A stretch of 64,000 bases of DNA from Paralithodes platypus (Eukaryota > Arthropoda > Malacostraca > Decapoda > Lithodidae), in the NCBI GenBank assembly GCA_032716605.1, contig CM064538.1, forward strand, positions 22,008,411-22,072,410, in the 5' to 3' direction. A program made the position numbers and the translations under genes. This document shows, piece after piece, positions 43,687-56,018 of this stretch (its first letter is position 1; the number at the start of each line of letters is the position of its first letter). Under the pieces are notes generated by a model. The model was not told the origin of the DNA, did not search any database, and saw only the letters and a list, made by a program, of their open reading frames with translations.

Positions 43687-44167
43687 ACCCTTAATTAGCG
43701 GCTCACCACATAAGTCGAGTTAAATAAAGCTGGACTATGTGGCGGCGCTCGACATAACTCGAGTGGCAATTTCAGCACGTAATGTTGCTGAGAGAGAGAG
43801 ACAAGTGGTGGCAGGAGAGTAGCGAGCGTATGACTGCTCCAGACCACCGCGGCGAACCTACTGACACGAATCTCACCTCCCTCCTACCTCTCTCACTCGC
43901 TATATAAGGAATTGTATGGGGAAAGTGCCTAATTACATGCTTTTTGCACTCGCGTTGCACGGTTATTGCAAGAAAACTAGCCATCATAAAAGGATCGTTA
44001 TGGTGTCATTCGAAAGCTCTGTTTATGCCCTTTCAGGGATAGATACTTGTTTTACGTTCTGGGTCTTATTTAGGCATGAAAATGATCACGTAAACAGCCC
44101 TATTTTGGCTAAAAACACCCCGCTGGGCGGTACATATAAATAAACCGCATAGGCCGCTCTTAAGGTG
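43687..44167 (-). mobile_element. TTAA-flanked MITE, family 1, in LINE fragment
   Basis: TTAA at 43683-43686 and 44168-44171. The left flank AGCAAGGTGT matches LINE position 7680-7690 of the other copy; the right flank does not continue the LINE. Confidence 0.88.
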
Positions 44168-44171
44168 TTAA

Positions 44172-44501
44172 CACCCCAGACACGGGGCCCGACATATGTC
44201 GGGCGAGAGAACCATGGCCATCCCTGCGGGGTCCGACATATGTCAGAAGGGATGTTGAGCACATTATCGGCTCTGAGAGAGAGTCCACGCATTGGGAGGA
44301 TGATAGGCAGGCTCTGACCGCTCGGCACGGACCGAGTGCCGCCACTGACGTAACCTCTGCACCATTCCACACCCCCGGCCTCGCGAAACCAAGAAAAACT
44401 CGGGAATTTACCGTATTTTATGGTTTTTGCCCTCGTGTTGCACGATCGTTGCAAGAGAACCCGTGGTCGTACAAGGATGATTCAGAAGTCATTGGAAAGC
44501 T
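44172..44501. mobile_element. TTAA MITE fragment, family 1-related, truncated by DIRS C
   Basis: Starts CACCCCAGACACGGGG after the shared TTAA and contains two GACATATGTC palindromes (44190, 44231). It ends at CATTGGAAAGCTC, a family 1 motif, where the DIRS terminus begins. Confidence 0.65.
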
Positions 44502-44871
44502 CTAATTTATTAGTGGCCCCTCCATCATTGATGTATATTAGTATAATAGTATATAATTAGTATAATAGTATATTAGTATAATAGTATTAGTATTATTAGT
44601 ATAATAGTCCCCTTTCAGGCGCCCGCGGGTAGCCAGTTTCAAACGACCGCCGCGGGGAGAAAGAGTCCTACGTCATAAGTGTAATGCTAACTCTCTTATG
44701 GAATCATCTTATGATTGTGGTACTCACTACGAAAAAACTTTGTATAAAATAAAAATAAAAATTAACTTAAAACTCTTTATACTAATGCTTTCCATCTCGG
44801 TGGATTTCATGCGTGGATTCTATCCCTGACGTTGCTCTCAGAGCCGCCATTCCCCCTTCCTCTCCCCGCGT
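44502..44871 (+). repeat. DIRS copy C left inverted terminal repeat
   Basis: Inverse of 56019-56350: CATTCCCCCTTC near 44860 against GAAGGGGGAATG near 56021. Its first bases, TAATTTATTAGTGGCCCCTC, are the inverse of 55868-55887. A TATTAGTATAATAG expansion lies at 44525-44605. Confidence 0.9.
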
Positions 44872-46113
44872 TCATACCGAGTGGTTGGGCGCGGCCTGTG
44901 TTCCACCACATTCTTCGTTCGCTCTCTTCTAGTGAGTCCTTGCTCCTTTGTATATATCTGAGTTGTTTGAACAGGTTTTAGATTAGCTAGCACAGGGTGC
45001 CCCATTGTTATGCCCGCAGGAAGTGTTAAAATAGGGTACTATTGTACAGGCGCCTCCAAGTCACCCAGGATCAGCGCCTCATGTGTTTTTGTTTTTGTTT
45101 CTCTACGCCTTAGTTTTTGCTCTTATCTACTAGTTAGGAGGCTACTATATCCGCAGGAATATGCTTCAGGCTGTCTGTATGAGGCAGTTACATTATCTTT
45201 GTTTAGCAGGCACCATAGTTCAAGGGTTGTCACACGTGGTGTGGAGTCTTCTAGTGTCCGAGCCTGCGCTTGCCCTCTCTTATGGGCCCCTTCGCCATGG
45301 GCTGCTGCTGTGTCTTCAGGAGGTAAGGTAACCAGCCAAGATGATGATTACTACGAGCCTCGTGGCCAGCCTCAGTAGGGGTCTCTTTAGTGGTCTAGGG
45401 GTAATATATTTTATAAATAAAATTGTAATACTATTGTAGCCTAAGATGTATCCATCATTTTTTGCATGTAGTAATATTTTACATGTAAACAGGTAGTGAG
45501 GAGACGTCCTGATGATAGTGTGGGAATTTGGGGGTGTCTGACTTTCACATATAAGTCAACACCTCTGAAAATTTTGGTTTGTTTTGTATTGATGCCTTCT
45601 TCTTGTCTCGCAGACGAGAAAGGAATGAACCAAATATCCCGACGTAGAGTGCTGTACCACAAACCTCCCAGCGGAAATGCTAATTCCTAAGGGAGTATCT
45701 CGGCCCGCCGAGTGAACTCGCCCAGACCGATAGCCTCACGTGGTATGACTTCGAACGCCTGGCACAACAGTCAAGTGTGGAATTGGTATCTATCTAGTCC
45801 AAGTAGTCAGTGATAGTAAAGAGCTAAGGTATTAGTGGGCCAGTGACACTTTGTCACAGGTAAGCAGTTCAAGAATTGAAAAACCTAAGTTTTCACTTTC
45901 AGGTCCAGCGGAAGGTTAGAGTAGCAGTGGCTATAGCTAATTTTCCGGCGGACTTGAGGTAGGATGTGTAAAACCTCTCGGATTATCCTTGTATGAGCAT
46001 TGATTCCTGGAAATTTTCTATTTCCAGATCACAACACATCGGTAGCAGCACAGGCAGCAGGTGAGGGGCCGATCACGGCGGGGGGGGGGGGGGGGCTTCT
46101 GTTTAGCTCCATC
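44872..46113 (+). other. DIRS copy C 5' leader
   Basis: No credible gene; open frames of at most 122 codons are not conserved in B. It includes CGGCCCGCCGAG at 45701, CCGGCGGACTTGAGG near 45944 and a G run at 46080-46095 just before gag. Confidence 0.6.
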
Positions 46114-48853
46114 ATGCCTCTGTTTACTCTATGCACTACTCCTACCTGCTCTCTTTTACCAGTGTTCGCACATAAAGTATGCGTAAGATGTGTGAAGTGC
46201 CTAGATAGATCACAGGGCCTCTGGGTGTCGAAGAAATGCGCCGTGTGTTCTGAACTGCGAGCGGCGCTGTTCAAGAAGAGAGATCACGCATGCCTCGTGG
46301 CACTGAAGGAGATTAAGAACTTATATAATGTTTACGCAAAAGACGTTGCCCAGAAGGCCTTGCACTGTGATGACGAAGCCATTTGGGATCATCTGGTTAT
46401 CAAATCTCCATCTTTAAAATTAATGCCGGCTAAGTCAACTTCTAAACCGAAAGCTAAATCCAAGTATTATCTAAAGAGCTAGTAAGTATTAGTGAGAGTA
46501 GCGACAGCACTGAGGCGACCCCTCCCGGCCGGCCGAAACGAATACGTTCACCTTCGCCTAGGACCAAATCTCGGTCCAGGTCTAGGTCTCCTTATAGGCA
46601 GTCCCGTCAATCTTCCGTCGAGTGGTCTCCTAGGTTGAACAAACGACGGAAAGAGGACTCAGTAACTTCGACCCCCAAATCAGTGACCGGACATAAAAGT
46701 GCTTGCACGGATGAGACGCAGTCGCAGCACCGGCCATCGCCGGGGTCACAGCCACTTCACTCCACCTCTACCTCCACATTGCCTAATGTCCAATCTGGCA
46801 GCTCGGATGTAGGGACGGAGGGGACTGAGTCGAATCCCAGGGATGTGCCTAGGGAATCTTTAAGTGAACCACAGGATTTTAACTTTGCTATTTCTAAATT
46901 AAACTTTGCTGTAACACGAAGGGGTCCCCCGATAGTGTCACAGAGGGTTCTAGCGGAACAGTACCGAGGCGTTTTGACCTGTGCACACCAAAATTATGAC
47001 AATTCTCAGGTGAGTGAGGTGATACCGGACTCCTAACCACCCGCTGATCAGGGTCGGGGTGTCTGGAGACAGTCAGAGCCCTCACAGGTACAACCTTTAA
47101 TTCATAATCAGGCCACGACTAGGGAATGTGATAATGTAGAAACAATCCCCTCGTCGGTTCCAGATTTAGTTTGGCCACTGAACGATCAGGTGCCGGAACC
47201 ACGGCAACCAACGCCGGAAATTGTGGAACTACTGGAGGAGCCGGAAGACGTTGATCTGTCCTCGGCACAACCAAGACCTAATGAGGAAGGATCTGCAGAG
47301 GGTTCTGAGTCCTCCAGAGGGTCTCATAGTAAATGTTTAACGACGGATGACCTCAATGATATATTACATAAAGTCATGCGCCAGTATCATATTCCTACTT
47401 CTCAGGTTCCTTCCACTACTACTCCGGTAGCTTCCCCGATCGAGTCAACAGTGCATCCATTAGAACCGACCGGAGTTAAGCCTCCCAATAATTCTTTTCC
47501 CCCCCTTAACGTCAATCCGGCGAACATCACAGCAAGTGGCACGACAGTGCCCGCCTCCTTTACAACCACTAATGTTCGGTTTATCACGGACATTACTCCT
47601 CCTCCTCTCGATAAACTCCCACAGAGGAGTGGCCCTATGCCTCTCTTGTACGGGCCAGACTGTTCATGGGTACCAGCTATCGCAAAGAACCCACATATGG
47701 CACAAACGACTGTATCGGGGGAGCTTACGGTCCCTAGTGAATGGACCATAGAGGTAAGAGCAAGAAACTTAGAGCCAAAGATGTACAAGGGCAATTATTG
47801 GATGTTACAATTAAGGCTATACCTAATGTATATTCCTCTGACTTTTTTCGTATACTCTGCTACTCCGGCATTACCTCCTGCCTTGGCTGCACGACTCTTT
47901 GCGGATTGGACACGGTCTGACGGCTTGAATGACATAAAATCACTCAACTCGCTAACACCGGAATTGGATACAATTCCGGTGCTAGATCAGATTCACAATC
48001 CAGTCCTGCAGGTAGGGCAGGTAGGTGTGGGCCCATGGGTGGACTGGGAAGCTGAGGCGCAACACGAAATTCCTCAGGAGGCCCATTCGTGGTTTTCATT
48101 ACCCATTAATAAGGCTGAACCTTAGGGGACACCCCATCCCCTGCTTTGTTTGACTTTCTTGCGGCTCCCAAACTGTCCCTTTATGATTTACAGGACCCCT
48201 TTTCTACTCCCCCTCCAGCCCACGTAGACAGAGATTTCAAATTGTGAAACAAAGCACATAGACTTTTCTCACAATTCCTTTTAAGTCGCCAAATAGCCCA
48301 GTCACTCACAAGGACTATAACAGCCATCTCTGAACAGAATGTAAAGAAGGCCACGAAATTGTCCCGGCGGCTTCTATTGCAAAATTCTATACAGTCCCTA
48401 GGTGATATCAGAATAGCCTTAATGGAGGCTGTTCGTGCACGCCAGGACTTACGGGTGTACATGGTGAAGAAGTTACCGGAAGACATTGGTCGCCGGGTAA
48501 CACTTTCCCCTGTCTTAATTTCTTCATTACTATACTTAGACACATGGAGGGCAGTATATAATATGGTACATAGCTTGAAGCCAAGTAACTCCCAGCCTAA
48601 GAAGGAGCCTTTCAAGAAACCATACTCCAAACCAAAAAGTGGAGGTAAGTCTCAATCTACCGGTGCTAAGCAGTCCTTTCAGGACCCCAGGTCTCCCCAA
48701 CAGCAGGGAAGTACTCAGCACAAACAGAAACAGGGTAAACCATTAGGCAAGTGGAATAATAAGAAGAAGTCATAACACAAGCCACATCAGGGAACGACAT
48801 CTGCCAAAACTAGTCAGCCGTCTACCACTGCACCACCACCACCAAAAAACTAG
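46114..48853 (+). pseudogene. DIRS copy C gag-like gene, several breaks
   Basis: The start is placed at ATG 46114 (MPLFTLCTTPTC) because copies A and B start at the same residue; the open frame itself extends upstream to 46000. The Cys-rich domain is intact up to TAG at 46480-46482. From there gag continues in another frame (Arg/Ser-rich RTKSRSRSRSPYRQ region, then 46635-47036) to a stop at 47034-47036. The 47190-48125 part contains a locally shifted stretch (47752-47845) restored by a second indel, and a loss of about 13 codons before HEIPQE. 48359-48775 holds SRRLLLQNSIQSLGDIRIAL. The frame ends with the Pro run at 48853. Confidence 0.85.
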
Positions 48854-48936
48854 TCATTCAAACTCTCTCTCTCCCAGGGCCTACCGAAGGCGAGTTAGAT
48901 TCGAGAGTAGTTCTGCCGGACAAGCTCATTCCAGGC

Positions 48937-50625
48937 ATGTCGCCGGGCCTGGCCCCGGCAACTTGGGCACGGACTGTAGTAAGCAAGGGAATCACTTGGC
49001 GGTGGCTCCAGCGGCCTCGTTTACGTCAAACTCGAGAAGTCAATCATGTTTCTTTAGAGGTGAAGTCACTAGTCCAGGAAATTATCACCAAGCATGTCAT
49101 TGTCCCGGTAGATCCAACTTGCCATGTTTTCACGTCCAGACTTTTTTTAGTGCCAAAGAGGGACATTGTGCAGTTGCGACCAGTAGTAGATCTCTCGTGT
49201 CTGAACACACACATTAACAATTTACCCTTCAGGATGCTCACAGTGAATCAAATCAGGCTCACCCTCCCGCCGCATGGCTGGATGTGCTCACTAGACCTGA
49301 AAGACGCCTATTGGCATGTCCCCATCAACAAAAGGTTCCAAACATTCCTCGCCTTGAGGATCAGGCAAGAAACTTATGTCTTTCAGAGAATGCCATTCGG
49401 TTTGAACCTGGCACCGAGAATATTCACAAAATTAGTCCGGCAGGCCCTTATGCCAATGTTAGCTCAGGAGATCAAGGTGTTGTGGTACCTAGACGACTGG
49501 CTAGTAGTGACAGAGTCAGAGAGTTTATACCATATCCATGTCAACCAAGTTATAAATCATGTACAAACCCTAGGGTTCAAGGTCAACTTGGCAAAGTCGC
49601 ACCTTGTTCCCACACGGGTAATTCAGTGGATAGGGCTGGTCTGGGACACAGCCAATCTTACTCTCAGTCAGAGTGTGGACAACCGCAACAGATTTCGCAG
49701 GAAATTGTTTCGGTTTCTCCACAGTCTGAACACGACGAGAAGGACGTGGGAATCCCTGGTCGGTTATCTCAACTGGATTCAACTAACTGTGAAGTTGGGC
49801 CAGTTAAAAGTAAAGAGATTAATCTTGGAAGGCAACAAATTTTTCCCACTCTTGCCGGCGGGAAAATTATGGACCATTCCTCCATTAATTCAAAACTTAC
49901 TGTCAGTGTGGGCAAGGAAGGAAACATTGCACTCAATAATGACGTGGGTTTCTCCCCCACCTATGGTATGGGTAGACACGGATGCTTCAGGGACAATATG
50001 CTGGGGATATCAGTCGAACAATTTGAACGCGGTACACTGCATTCAAACGCAAGGGTCAACAAGGTCTCGGAAGTTACTAGATTTATCGGAAAAGATTATT
50101 GCTCTAGCCGAAACGTTGAGCATTCATCTTCATGCATATTACCTCCCGGGCGTAGAGAACGTCTGGGCGGATACTCTGCCCCGGAGACAGAACAGCAGAG
50201 TAGAAGGGGTACTCAAGCAAATCATATTCAACGAGATGATTGCAGAGCCATACTGTCCACAAGTGGATCTATTCGCATCCGAGGGAAACCACAGACTCCC
50301 TCTCTACCTAATCCGCCGGGAAGTGACTTCGGTGGGGGGTCCAAACGCATTGTTGGAGGACTGGAACAAGTGGAATTCCATCTATATTTTTCCGCCTCCA
50401 GACGCTTCACTCATGTGTCAAGTAGTTCACAAACTACGGGGTTACCGGGGCTTAATCTCGATGATCGCGCCACTTTGGCAGGCCCAGGTGTGGTACCACC
50501 AACTGAAAACATGGTGCGAGAACCCGGTGTCACTCCCGGTCTCGTACTTCCACTTGGAGACAATTGGAAACCTAGAGACCTCGCTGACTTTTGCCTTCTG
50601 GACATTCAAAATGCCAAATGGTTAA
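48937..50625 (+). CDS. DIRS copy C reverse transcriptase/RNase H, RNase H internally deleted
   Basis: An open frame of 562 codons. The RT is complete: LFLVPKRDIVQLRPVVDLS, WMCSLDLKDAYWHVPI, MPFGLNLAPRIFTKLVRQ, LWYLDDWLVVTESE with both catalytic Asp. RNase H begins VWVDTDASGTICWGYQSN and jumps in frame to NLNAVHCIQTQ, losing about 56 codons (GHQGQGLW to MD in the others). The late motif reads WADTLPRR instead of WADALSRR. The DNA polymerase part could be active; RNase H is unlikely to be. The 3' end overlaps the recombinase region. Confidence 0.9.
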   Translation: MSPGLAPATWARTVVSKGITWRWLQRPRLRQTREVNHVSLEVKSLVQEIITKHVIVPVDPTCHVFTSRLFLVPKRDIVQLRPVVDLSCLNTHINNLPFRMLTVNQIRLTLPPHGWMCSLDLKDAYWHVPINKRFQTFLALRIRQETYVFQRMPFGLNLAPRIFTKLVRQALMPMLAQEIKVLWYLDDWLVVTESESLYHIHVNQVINHVQTLGFKVNLAKSHLVPTRVIQWIGLVWDTANLTLSQSVDNRNRFRRKLFRFLHSLNTTRRTWESLVGYLNWIQLTVKLGQLKVKRLILEGNKFFPLLPAGKLWTIPPLIQNLLSVWARKETLHSIMTWVSPPPMVWVDTDASGTICWGYQSNNLNAVHCIQTQGSTRSRKLLDLSEKIIALAETLSIHLHAYYLPGVENVWADTLPRRQNSRVEGVLKQIIFNEMIAEPYCPQVDLFASEGNHRLPLYLIRREVTSVGGPNALLEDWNKWNSIYIFPPPDASLMCQVVHKLRGYRGLISMIAPLWQAQVWYHQLKTWCENPVSLPVSYFHLETIGNLETSLTFAFWTFKMPNG

Positions 50626-51976
50626 CTCAGTATGGAGAGAGTGTTACAAGTAAAATTCTTAATCAGTACACTATATGTCTACCAAGAGACAATATCAATC
50701 TCATTGGAAAACGTTCACAACCTAGATAGTAGAAACGGCGCAAAGAGACTCATCAGTAGCTTTGGTCTTTAAGTAGCCTACTTAGACTATATGTTTGAAC
50801 AAAAACGCTTTTCAGTAGTTACTGAAATGCTGGGTGTGAAAGGAATTTCTCTGTCCTGAAAACTCCCCAGGCACACTTAGGGTCAACCTTTCCTGGTGCC
50901 TGGCGCGGGGCTCGAACCTCTGAAGGGAGTTTAACCCTCCTAAAAACCCACAGGTTTTGAAATGCCTTGGGTGGGGTTCGAACCCTGTTTAGTAACCATA
51001 TCCTCCATAGGTCAACCAGGCCCGCGCACTAACCCACTGTACTACCACGGACGTACAAAAGTATAGTAACCTTAGTCCGATTTGTAAGAACCAGGTGATA
51101 GTCTCGTGGTGTTTCACGTGATGAGTTTATTGGACTTCCCATCAACGACTATTTTACACTATACCTGACGTCAACTCGGGTAGTACATTATTAGGGTTGC
51201 GGGATATTTTCGAGGGCATTACAGTTACACTGAAGAACCACTTGTCTTCCATTAGAAACCCCTTTTACGACTGTACCGGTCTATCCATACCACAGGCGGA
51301 GGATAAAGGGTTCATGAGGGCCTGTTTCAAACTGCACCCACCACCACATCAGCTCATGCCTACCTGGTCGCTGGACAAAGCTTTATCTTTGCTTCATTCG
51401 CGCAAGTATAATCATGAGCCGGACTTTGACTCATTATTAAAGAAGGCTGTGTTCCTTATGGCTTTGGCAACAGGAAACAGAGTATCTGAGCTGGCGGTGA
51501 TGAGCAATGAGCCTAATTGCCTCAGGGTTGGGAGACTGAATTAACACTTACAAATCGCTCCGTCTCCTACATTCATATCAAAGAATGAACATTGTGATCA
51601 TGTGTTTTCAGAATTTACAGTCCCGGCACTCAAACGCGGACATACGCACCACATTTTGTGCCCGGTGCAGGCATTAATCAAGTTTATGAGGGTGGCACAA
51701 CCTCAAGAACCAGGCTTCTTATGGGTCAACAGCACAGGTGCTCGCGTCACAAGAAGGAAATTAGCTTCTTTACTCGTAGACGTCATTAGGGAAAGTAATC
51801 CCGGTGTAGCGTGCAGAGCCCATGATATCAGAAAGTGGGCCGTCTCTCTCAGATTTTTACAAAATTATTCAATTGATGACAAAGCTAACACTAAATTGTG
51901 GGCTTCCAATCATACTTTCTTGATGCGATACCTGTCTGTGGCTCTGGATAAGCCAAAACTAATCTGTGCGACATAA
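50591..51976 (+). pseudogene. DIRS copy C tyrosine recombinase, SINE-interrupted
   Basis: The N-terminal part (50591-50822) is degenerate. A 400-bp insertion follows VVT, and the gene resumes at 51223 with VTLKNHLSSIRNPFYD. The catalytic domain retains LATGNRVSELAVMSN (Arg), a TAA at 51542-51544, then in the same frame HVFSEFTVPALKRG, GFLWVNSTGARVTRRKL, CRAHDIRKWAVSLRF (HxxR) and HTFLMRYLSVALDKP (Tyr). All presumed catalytic residues are visible, so damage is confined to stops and the insertion. Confidence 0.9.
50823..51222 (-). mobile_element. tRNA-derived SINE in recombinase C
   Basis: 400 bp flanked by AGTTAC at 50817-50822 and 51223-51228. Copy A (5368 region) shows the uninterrupted gene. 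On the minus strand GGTAGTACAGTGGGTTAGTG resembles an A box and GGTTCGAACC (50975-50984) is a strong B box. A second GGCTCGAACC lies at 50909-50918. Confidence 0.8.
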
Positions 51977-52029
51977 CGGCAGCGGGTCTAGTTAGTCCAT
52001 GTGCTATTACAAATTAAGTTTAATCTTAA

Positions 52030-54466
52030 AGGTGAATTACGGAAGTAAATCAGTGCTGCAATTAGTATTTAACAATGTAGTAATGGTCAAGATATGTTGT
52101 ATTACTGAACGTTACGGTGGTATAAATAAACCTTCTAATAATACAAATATGCAATCATTGTGTTTCTGGCACGTAGTTGAAGTTTGCTGACAGAAAACGG
52201 CTGGGAGAGAAGGTGTGTGTTGATTGGCTATGCAGGCTCGTGACGTAAGCTGAGACCTGGAGAATTTGAAGACGGTAAACAAACCCATATAAGTAAAGGT
52301 GGGATGATACCCTCTGTGACATTTATTCATAAATAATGACGAACTGTGTGACTGAATGGTATAATAATTTTTCACCAGTGAATTATGCCAAAGTTCACTC
52401 AAAGCAATACAGTGAGAATATTTGGATTAATTTCGTTTTACTTGAAGCCAGACCACACGTATTTTTGAGAAGCATCGTGGATTGTTGTTGTTGATGTGTT
52501 AATTTTACTAGCCCTCTGGGCTAGGGCCCTCACAAGGCTAGTGTTCGGTGAGGAGGTGCAAAATCAAGTCATGTAGGCTAACTGTCAGTAGTCAGATATC
52601 ACAATACAGTTAGGTGGCTTTCAGGAATTTTCTAATTAGAGTGATATAGCCTACATGAACTTGGTCTGAGCATCATAACCTGGTGCTAGCTTATACCAAC
52701 TACATCTTTAAGTATTCCTTTGCTTCGGGTATTAAAACTGTTCTTAAAAATAAATAAATAATAGGCCTAATAGCCTAACATATATAGGGCCTAGTCCTAT
52801 TTACAAACTCCAAATAGGCCTATGTGACAAAATTGTGACATATCTAGTTGAATAATCAGGTCTCCCCCAATCCATTTAGTAGGCTAGATATTAACATAAT
52901 TAACCTAGAACTCATTTTACCATTGGGTAATGTATTCTACCCTAATTACATTCTGTAATACTATATTAGCTCATAATGTGCATAGGACTATACCCTATGG
53001 CCTAGGCCTATATTTCTGGTTGAACATTAAAATTAATATTTACTTCGACTGACAATTCTTCCAGTGGCACAGTTCTAATATTTACAGGATATAGGCTATC
53101 CTAGGAGGCTTGGAATACCATTAGGCTATGCTAACCCAAAATATTTTAAAGCTGTATGTTAAGAGTATCCATTGGTTTAATCTAATATTAACTATCCTCT
53201 CCTATACCTAACCCAAACTTATCCTATCTTCCCAAAGGTGGTGACCTCTTCCTATTCCTCTTCCGCTGTGTTCAGTAGTTTGAACTAGGCCTAGTCAAGT
53301 CACTACACTAAGATAATTACAAGTTTTACAGGGCCGGATTTAGGTGGGGGCGTACGCCCCTGCCATATTGTTCACAGTTGGGTAATAGACCTATTTGTAT
53401 GTGTTAAGAGTGATGTCCTGGCTCCATTTGCTTACATGAAAAACAAATATTTGGTAGGGCCTAGCTTCATGAATAACTTTTGTATGGATCATTTATATAG
53501 CCTAGTGTTTCTGAAGTAGTGCTGCTACAAACTTTATAATGTTTTGTATTGGCATATCGACAAAAATTTACAAGGGCTAACTAGAAAAATAACATGAAAA
53601 TCTGATGTCCGAGTCACGTCTATGGCGTTTCGTCGACAGCCGGGGGGCGACACCCCTCATTGTCCCTTCTCAACACCTCCCCCCTTCCCCCTTTCAATTG
53701 TCTTGGCTCCGGTCCTGTTTTATAATGTAGGGCTAACTGTGCTTCGAAATTTTTAAATGTAAGCATCTCATACCAGGGTAAGGATGACGAAGTGTCTAGC
53801 CTAGTCTATGTAAGCATCACATACCAAGGTAAGAATGATCGAAGTGTGTAGCCCTAGTCTAACCTCTATCATAAAGGTAAACCTTGCCTGATTTAATCAA
53901 CCAACCCCTTTTATACAGAGCGTCAACCACATCCCCATCAGAGAAAATCCAACCAAGAACCCCACGGCTAATTCTCAACTCCCAAAGTATTTCTAAATTA
54001 TAGCCTATTGATGGTTGAAGGAAGGACGTAGACAATTTGTATGGTCTGCTGTGGAATATATTTTCGTCAGCTGAGAATGCCCTAGCCTAGTAAACACAGA
54101 CTCATAAGTGGAATAATACAATATACTGTGTAAATGATACATCAGGAATCAGCACTTCATAATCATAATTTGTTCCCATTTTGCTCATCATCGTGAATAC
54201 AGGGACTAGGGATAGGGAGAATCTGGGAGACCTAGCTCGTGTCATGTTTGTTGTGGTAACAGGTGATGTCAGCAGACGATGCGCCTATCATCGTAGCGGA
54301 AAATAGTTGCCTATTTGCTTTCGAGTATTGTTATTATTATACATTTGTTTTCATATGAATTATGTCTAACTATCAGTGTCTGGTATATTTGTGGATAACT
54401 ATATTCATATATTGTTTGATTTATGTGAGTAACTCATTATTTGTATTCTGCCTCCGTAATTTACCT
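52030..54466. mobile_element. 2.4-kb TTAA-flanked element, family 4, no transposase
   Basis: TTAA at 52026-52029 and 54467-54470. Terminal inverted repeats AGGTGAATTACGGAAG and AGGTAAATTACGGAGG. Copy A at about 6770-6785 (AATCTTAAGCGG) is the empty site. 2437 bp with no open frame above about 100 codons. It is unusually rich in the palindrome TAGGCCTA and relatives between 52740 and 53300. It looks like a large non-autonomous piggyBac-type element. Confidence 0.85.
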
Positions 54467-54622
54467 TTAAAGGAGAAAACGGAGGGGGGGGGGGGGGGGT
54501 GATGGTAAGCCCAAAGACCCCTAGAGCCCCTCCGCCGGATGATGTGATAAGATCACAAACTGTGATACTTAATAAATCGAGCTGGTTCTACAGTTCTAAA
54601 ATATTTGTTTCCATTTTTTTGA
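54467..54622 (+). other. DIRS copy C 3' region: poly-G tract and conserved block
   Basis: G tract at 54484-54499, then AGACCCCTAGAGCCCCTCCG, CCGGATGATGTGATAAG, AACTGTGATACTTAATAAAT. Equivalent to 6799-6930 in copy A. Confidence 0.75.
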
Positions 54623-55508
54623 AGATATCTATCATAGTTACAACTATATAGTATAAAGATATCTATCATAGTTACAACTATATAGTATAAAGATATCTAT
54701 CATAGTTACAACTATATAGTATAAAGATATCTATCATAGTTACAACTATATAGTATAAAGATATCTATCATAGTTACAACTATATAGTATAAAGATATCT
54801 ATCATAGTTACAACTATATAGTATAAAGATATCTATCATAGTTACAACTATATAGTATAAAGATATCTATCATAGTTACAACTATATAGTATAAAGATAT
54901 CTATCATAGTTACAACTATATAGTATAAAGATATCTATCATAGTTACAACTATATAGTATAAAGATATCTATCATAGTTACAACTATATAGTATAAAGAT
55001 ATCTATCATAGTTACAACTATATAGTATAAAGATATCTATCATAGTTACAACTATATAGTATAAAGATATCTATCATAGTTACAACTATATAGTATAAAG
55101 ATATCTATCATAGTTACAACTATATAGTATAAAGATATCTATCATAGTTACAACTATATAGTATAAAGATATCTATCATAGTTACAACTATATAGTATAA
55201 AGATATCTATCATAGTTACAACTATATAGTATAAAGATATCTATCATAGTTACAACTATATAGTATAAAGATATCTATCATAGTTACAACTATATAGTAT
55301 AAAGATATCTATCATAGTTACAACTATATAGTATAAAGATATCTATCATAGTTACAACTATATAGTATAAAGATATCTATCATAGTTACAACTATATAGT
55401 ATAAAGATATCTATCATAGTTACAACTATATAGTATAAAGATATCTATCATAGTTACAACTATATAGTATAAAGATATCTATCATAGTTACAACTATATA
55501 GTATAAAG
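54623..55508 (+). repeat. 34-bp tandem array inside DIRS C, 26 copies
   Basis: AGATATCTATCATAGTTACA plus ACTATATAGTATAA repeats exactly every 34 bp with virtually no variation. Copy A has the unit once (about 6932-6965). The unit holds an inverted repeat, ATAGTTACAACTAT. Confidence 0.97.
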
Positions 55509-55852
55509 ATAAAGTGTACAAATTATATGGAATGTACAAATAGTTTCAAGGACAGAAAATATCCAAGGATAAAATGTATGTGTCTGTATTAGTTGAACAG
55601 GAATACAAGTATGTTCCTAGACAACAAATTTTATGAATCTCAATGCGAGATCTTATCATATGTACCTAGTCGATCAAGTATTAGCAGATATTCTTCGAAG
55701 TAACGCACTCCTTTCTTTTCAATGTTTTACTTTTATTGTATGTAAGCAATAAAGACTTAAATTGTTATATGATTCTTTGTCTCTACCTATGGTGTTTGTT
55801 AGTGGTTTGATATCGTCACAAATGTCCCCCTCCAGTCTTGAGATATCAGGCA

Positions 55853-55955
55853 TATTGTCAATGATGGAGGGGCCACTAATAAATTATAGGTTTGAGTACC
55901 GGAGGGAAGAATGAAAACATAATATTTAGTAGTGGCTCCGAAATCATAGACGATG
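55853..55955 (+). repeat. DIRS copy C internal complementary region
   Basis: 55853-55890 (GTCAATGATGGAGGGGCCAC, TAATAAATTATAGG) is the inverse of the left terminus at 44502-44533. 55881-55955 (AAATTATAGGTTTGAGTACC to GAAATCATAGACGAT) is the inverse of the right terminus at 56270-56350. The two halves overlap at AAATTATAGG, the expected circle junction. Confidence 0.9.
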
Positions 55956-56018
55956 TAGGGCCCTCCCTTCCATCCCCTTCCCATTCGTTTGATGTCTTGA
56001 GTTGTCTTAATATGTCAT

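Noticed and set aside
54623..55508. CRISPR-like array (34-bp regular repeat)
   Set aside because: There are no unique spacers: units are head to tail. The genome is eukaryotic and the unit is DIRS sequence.
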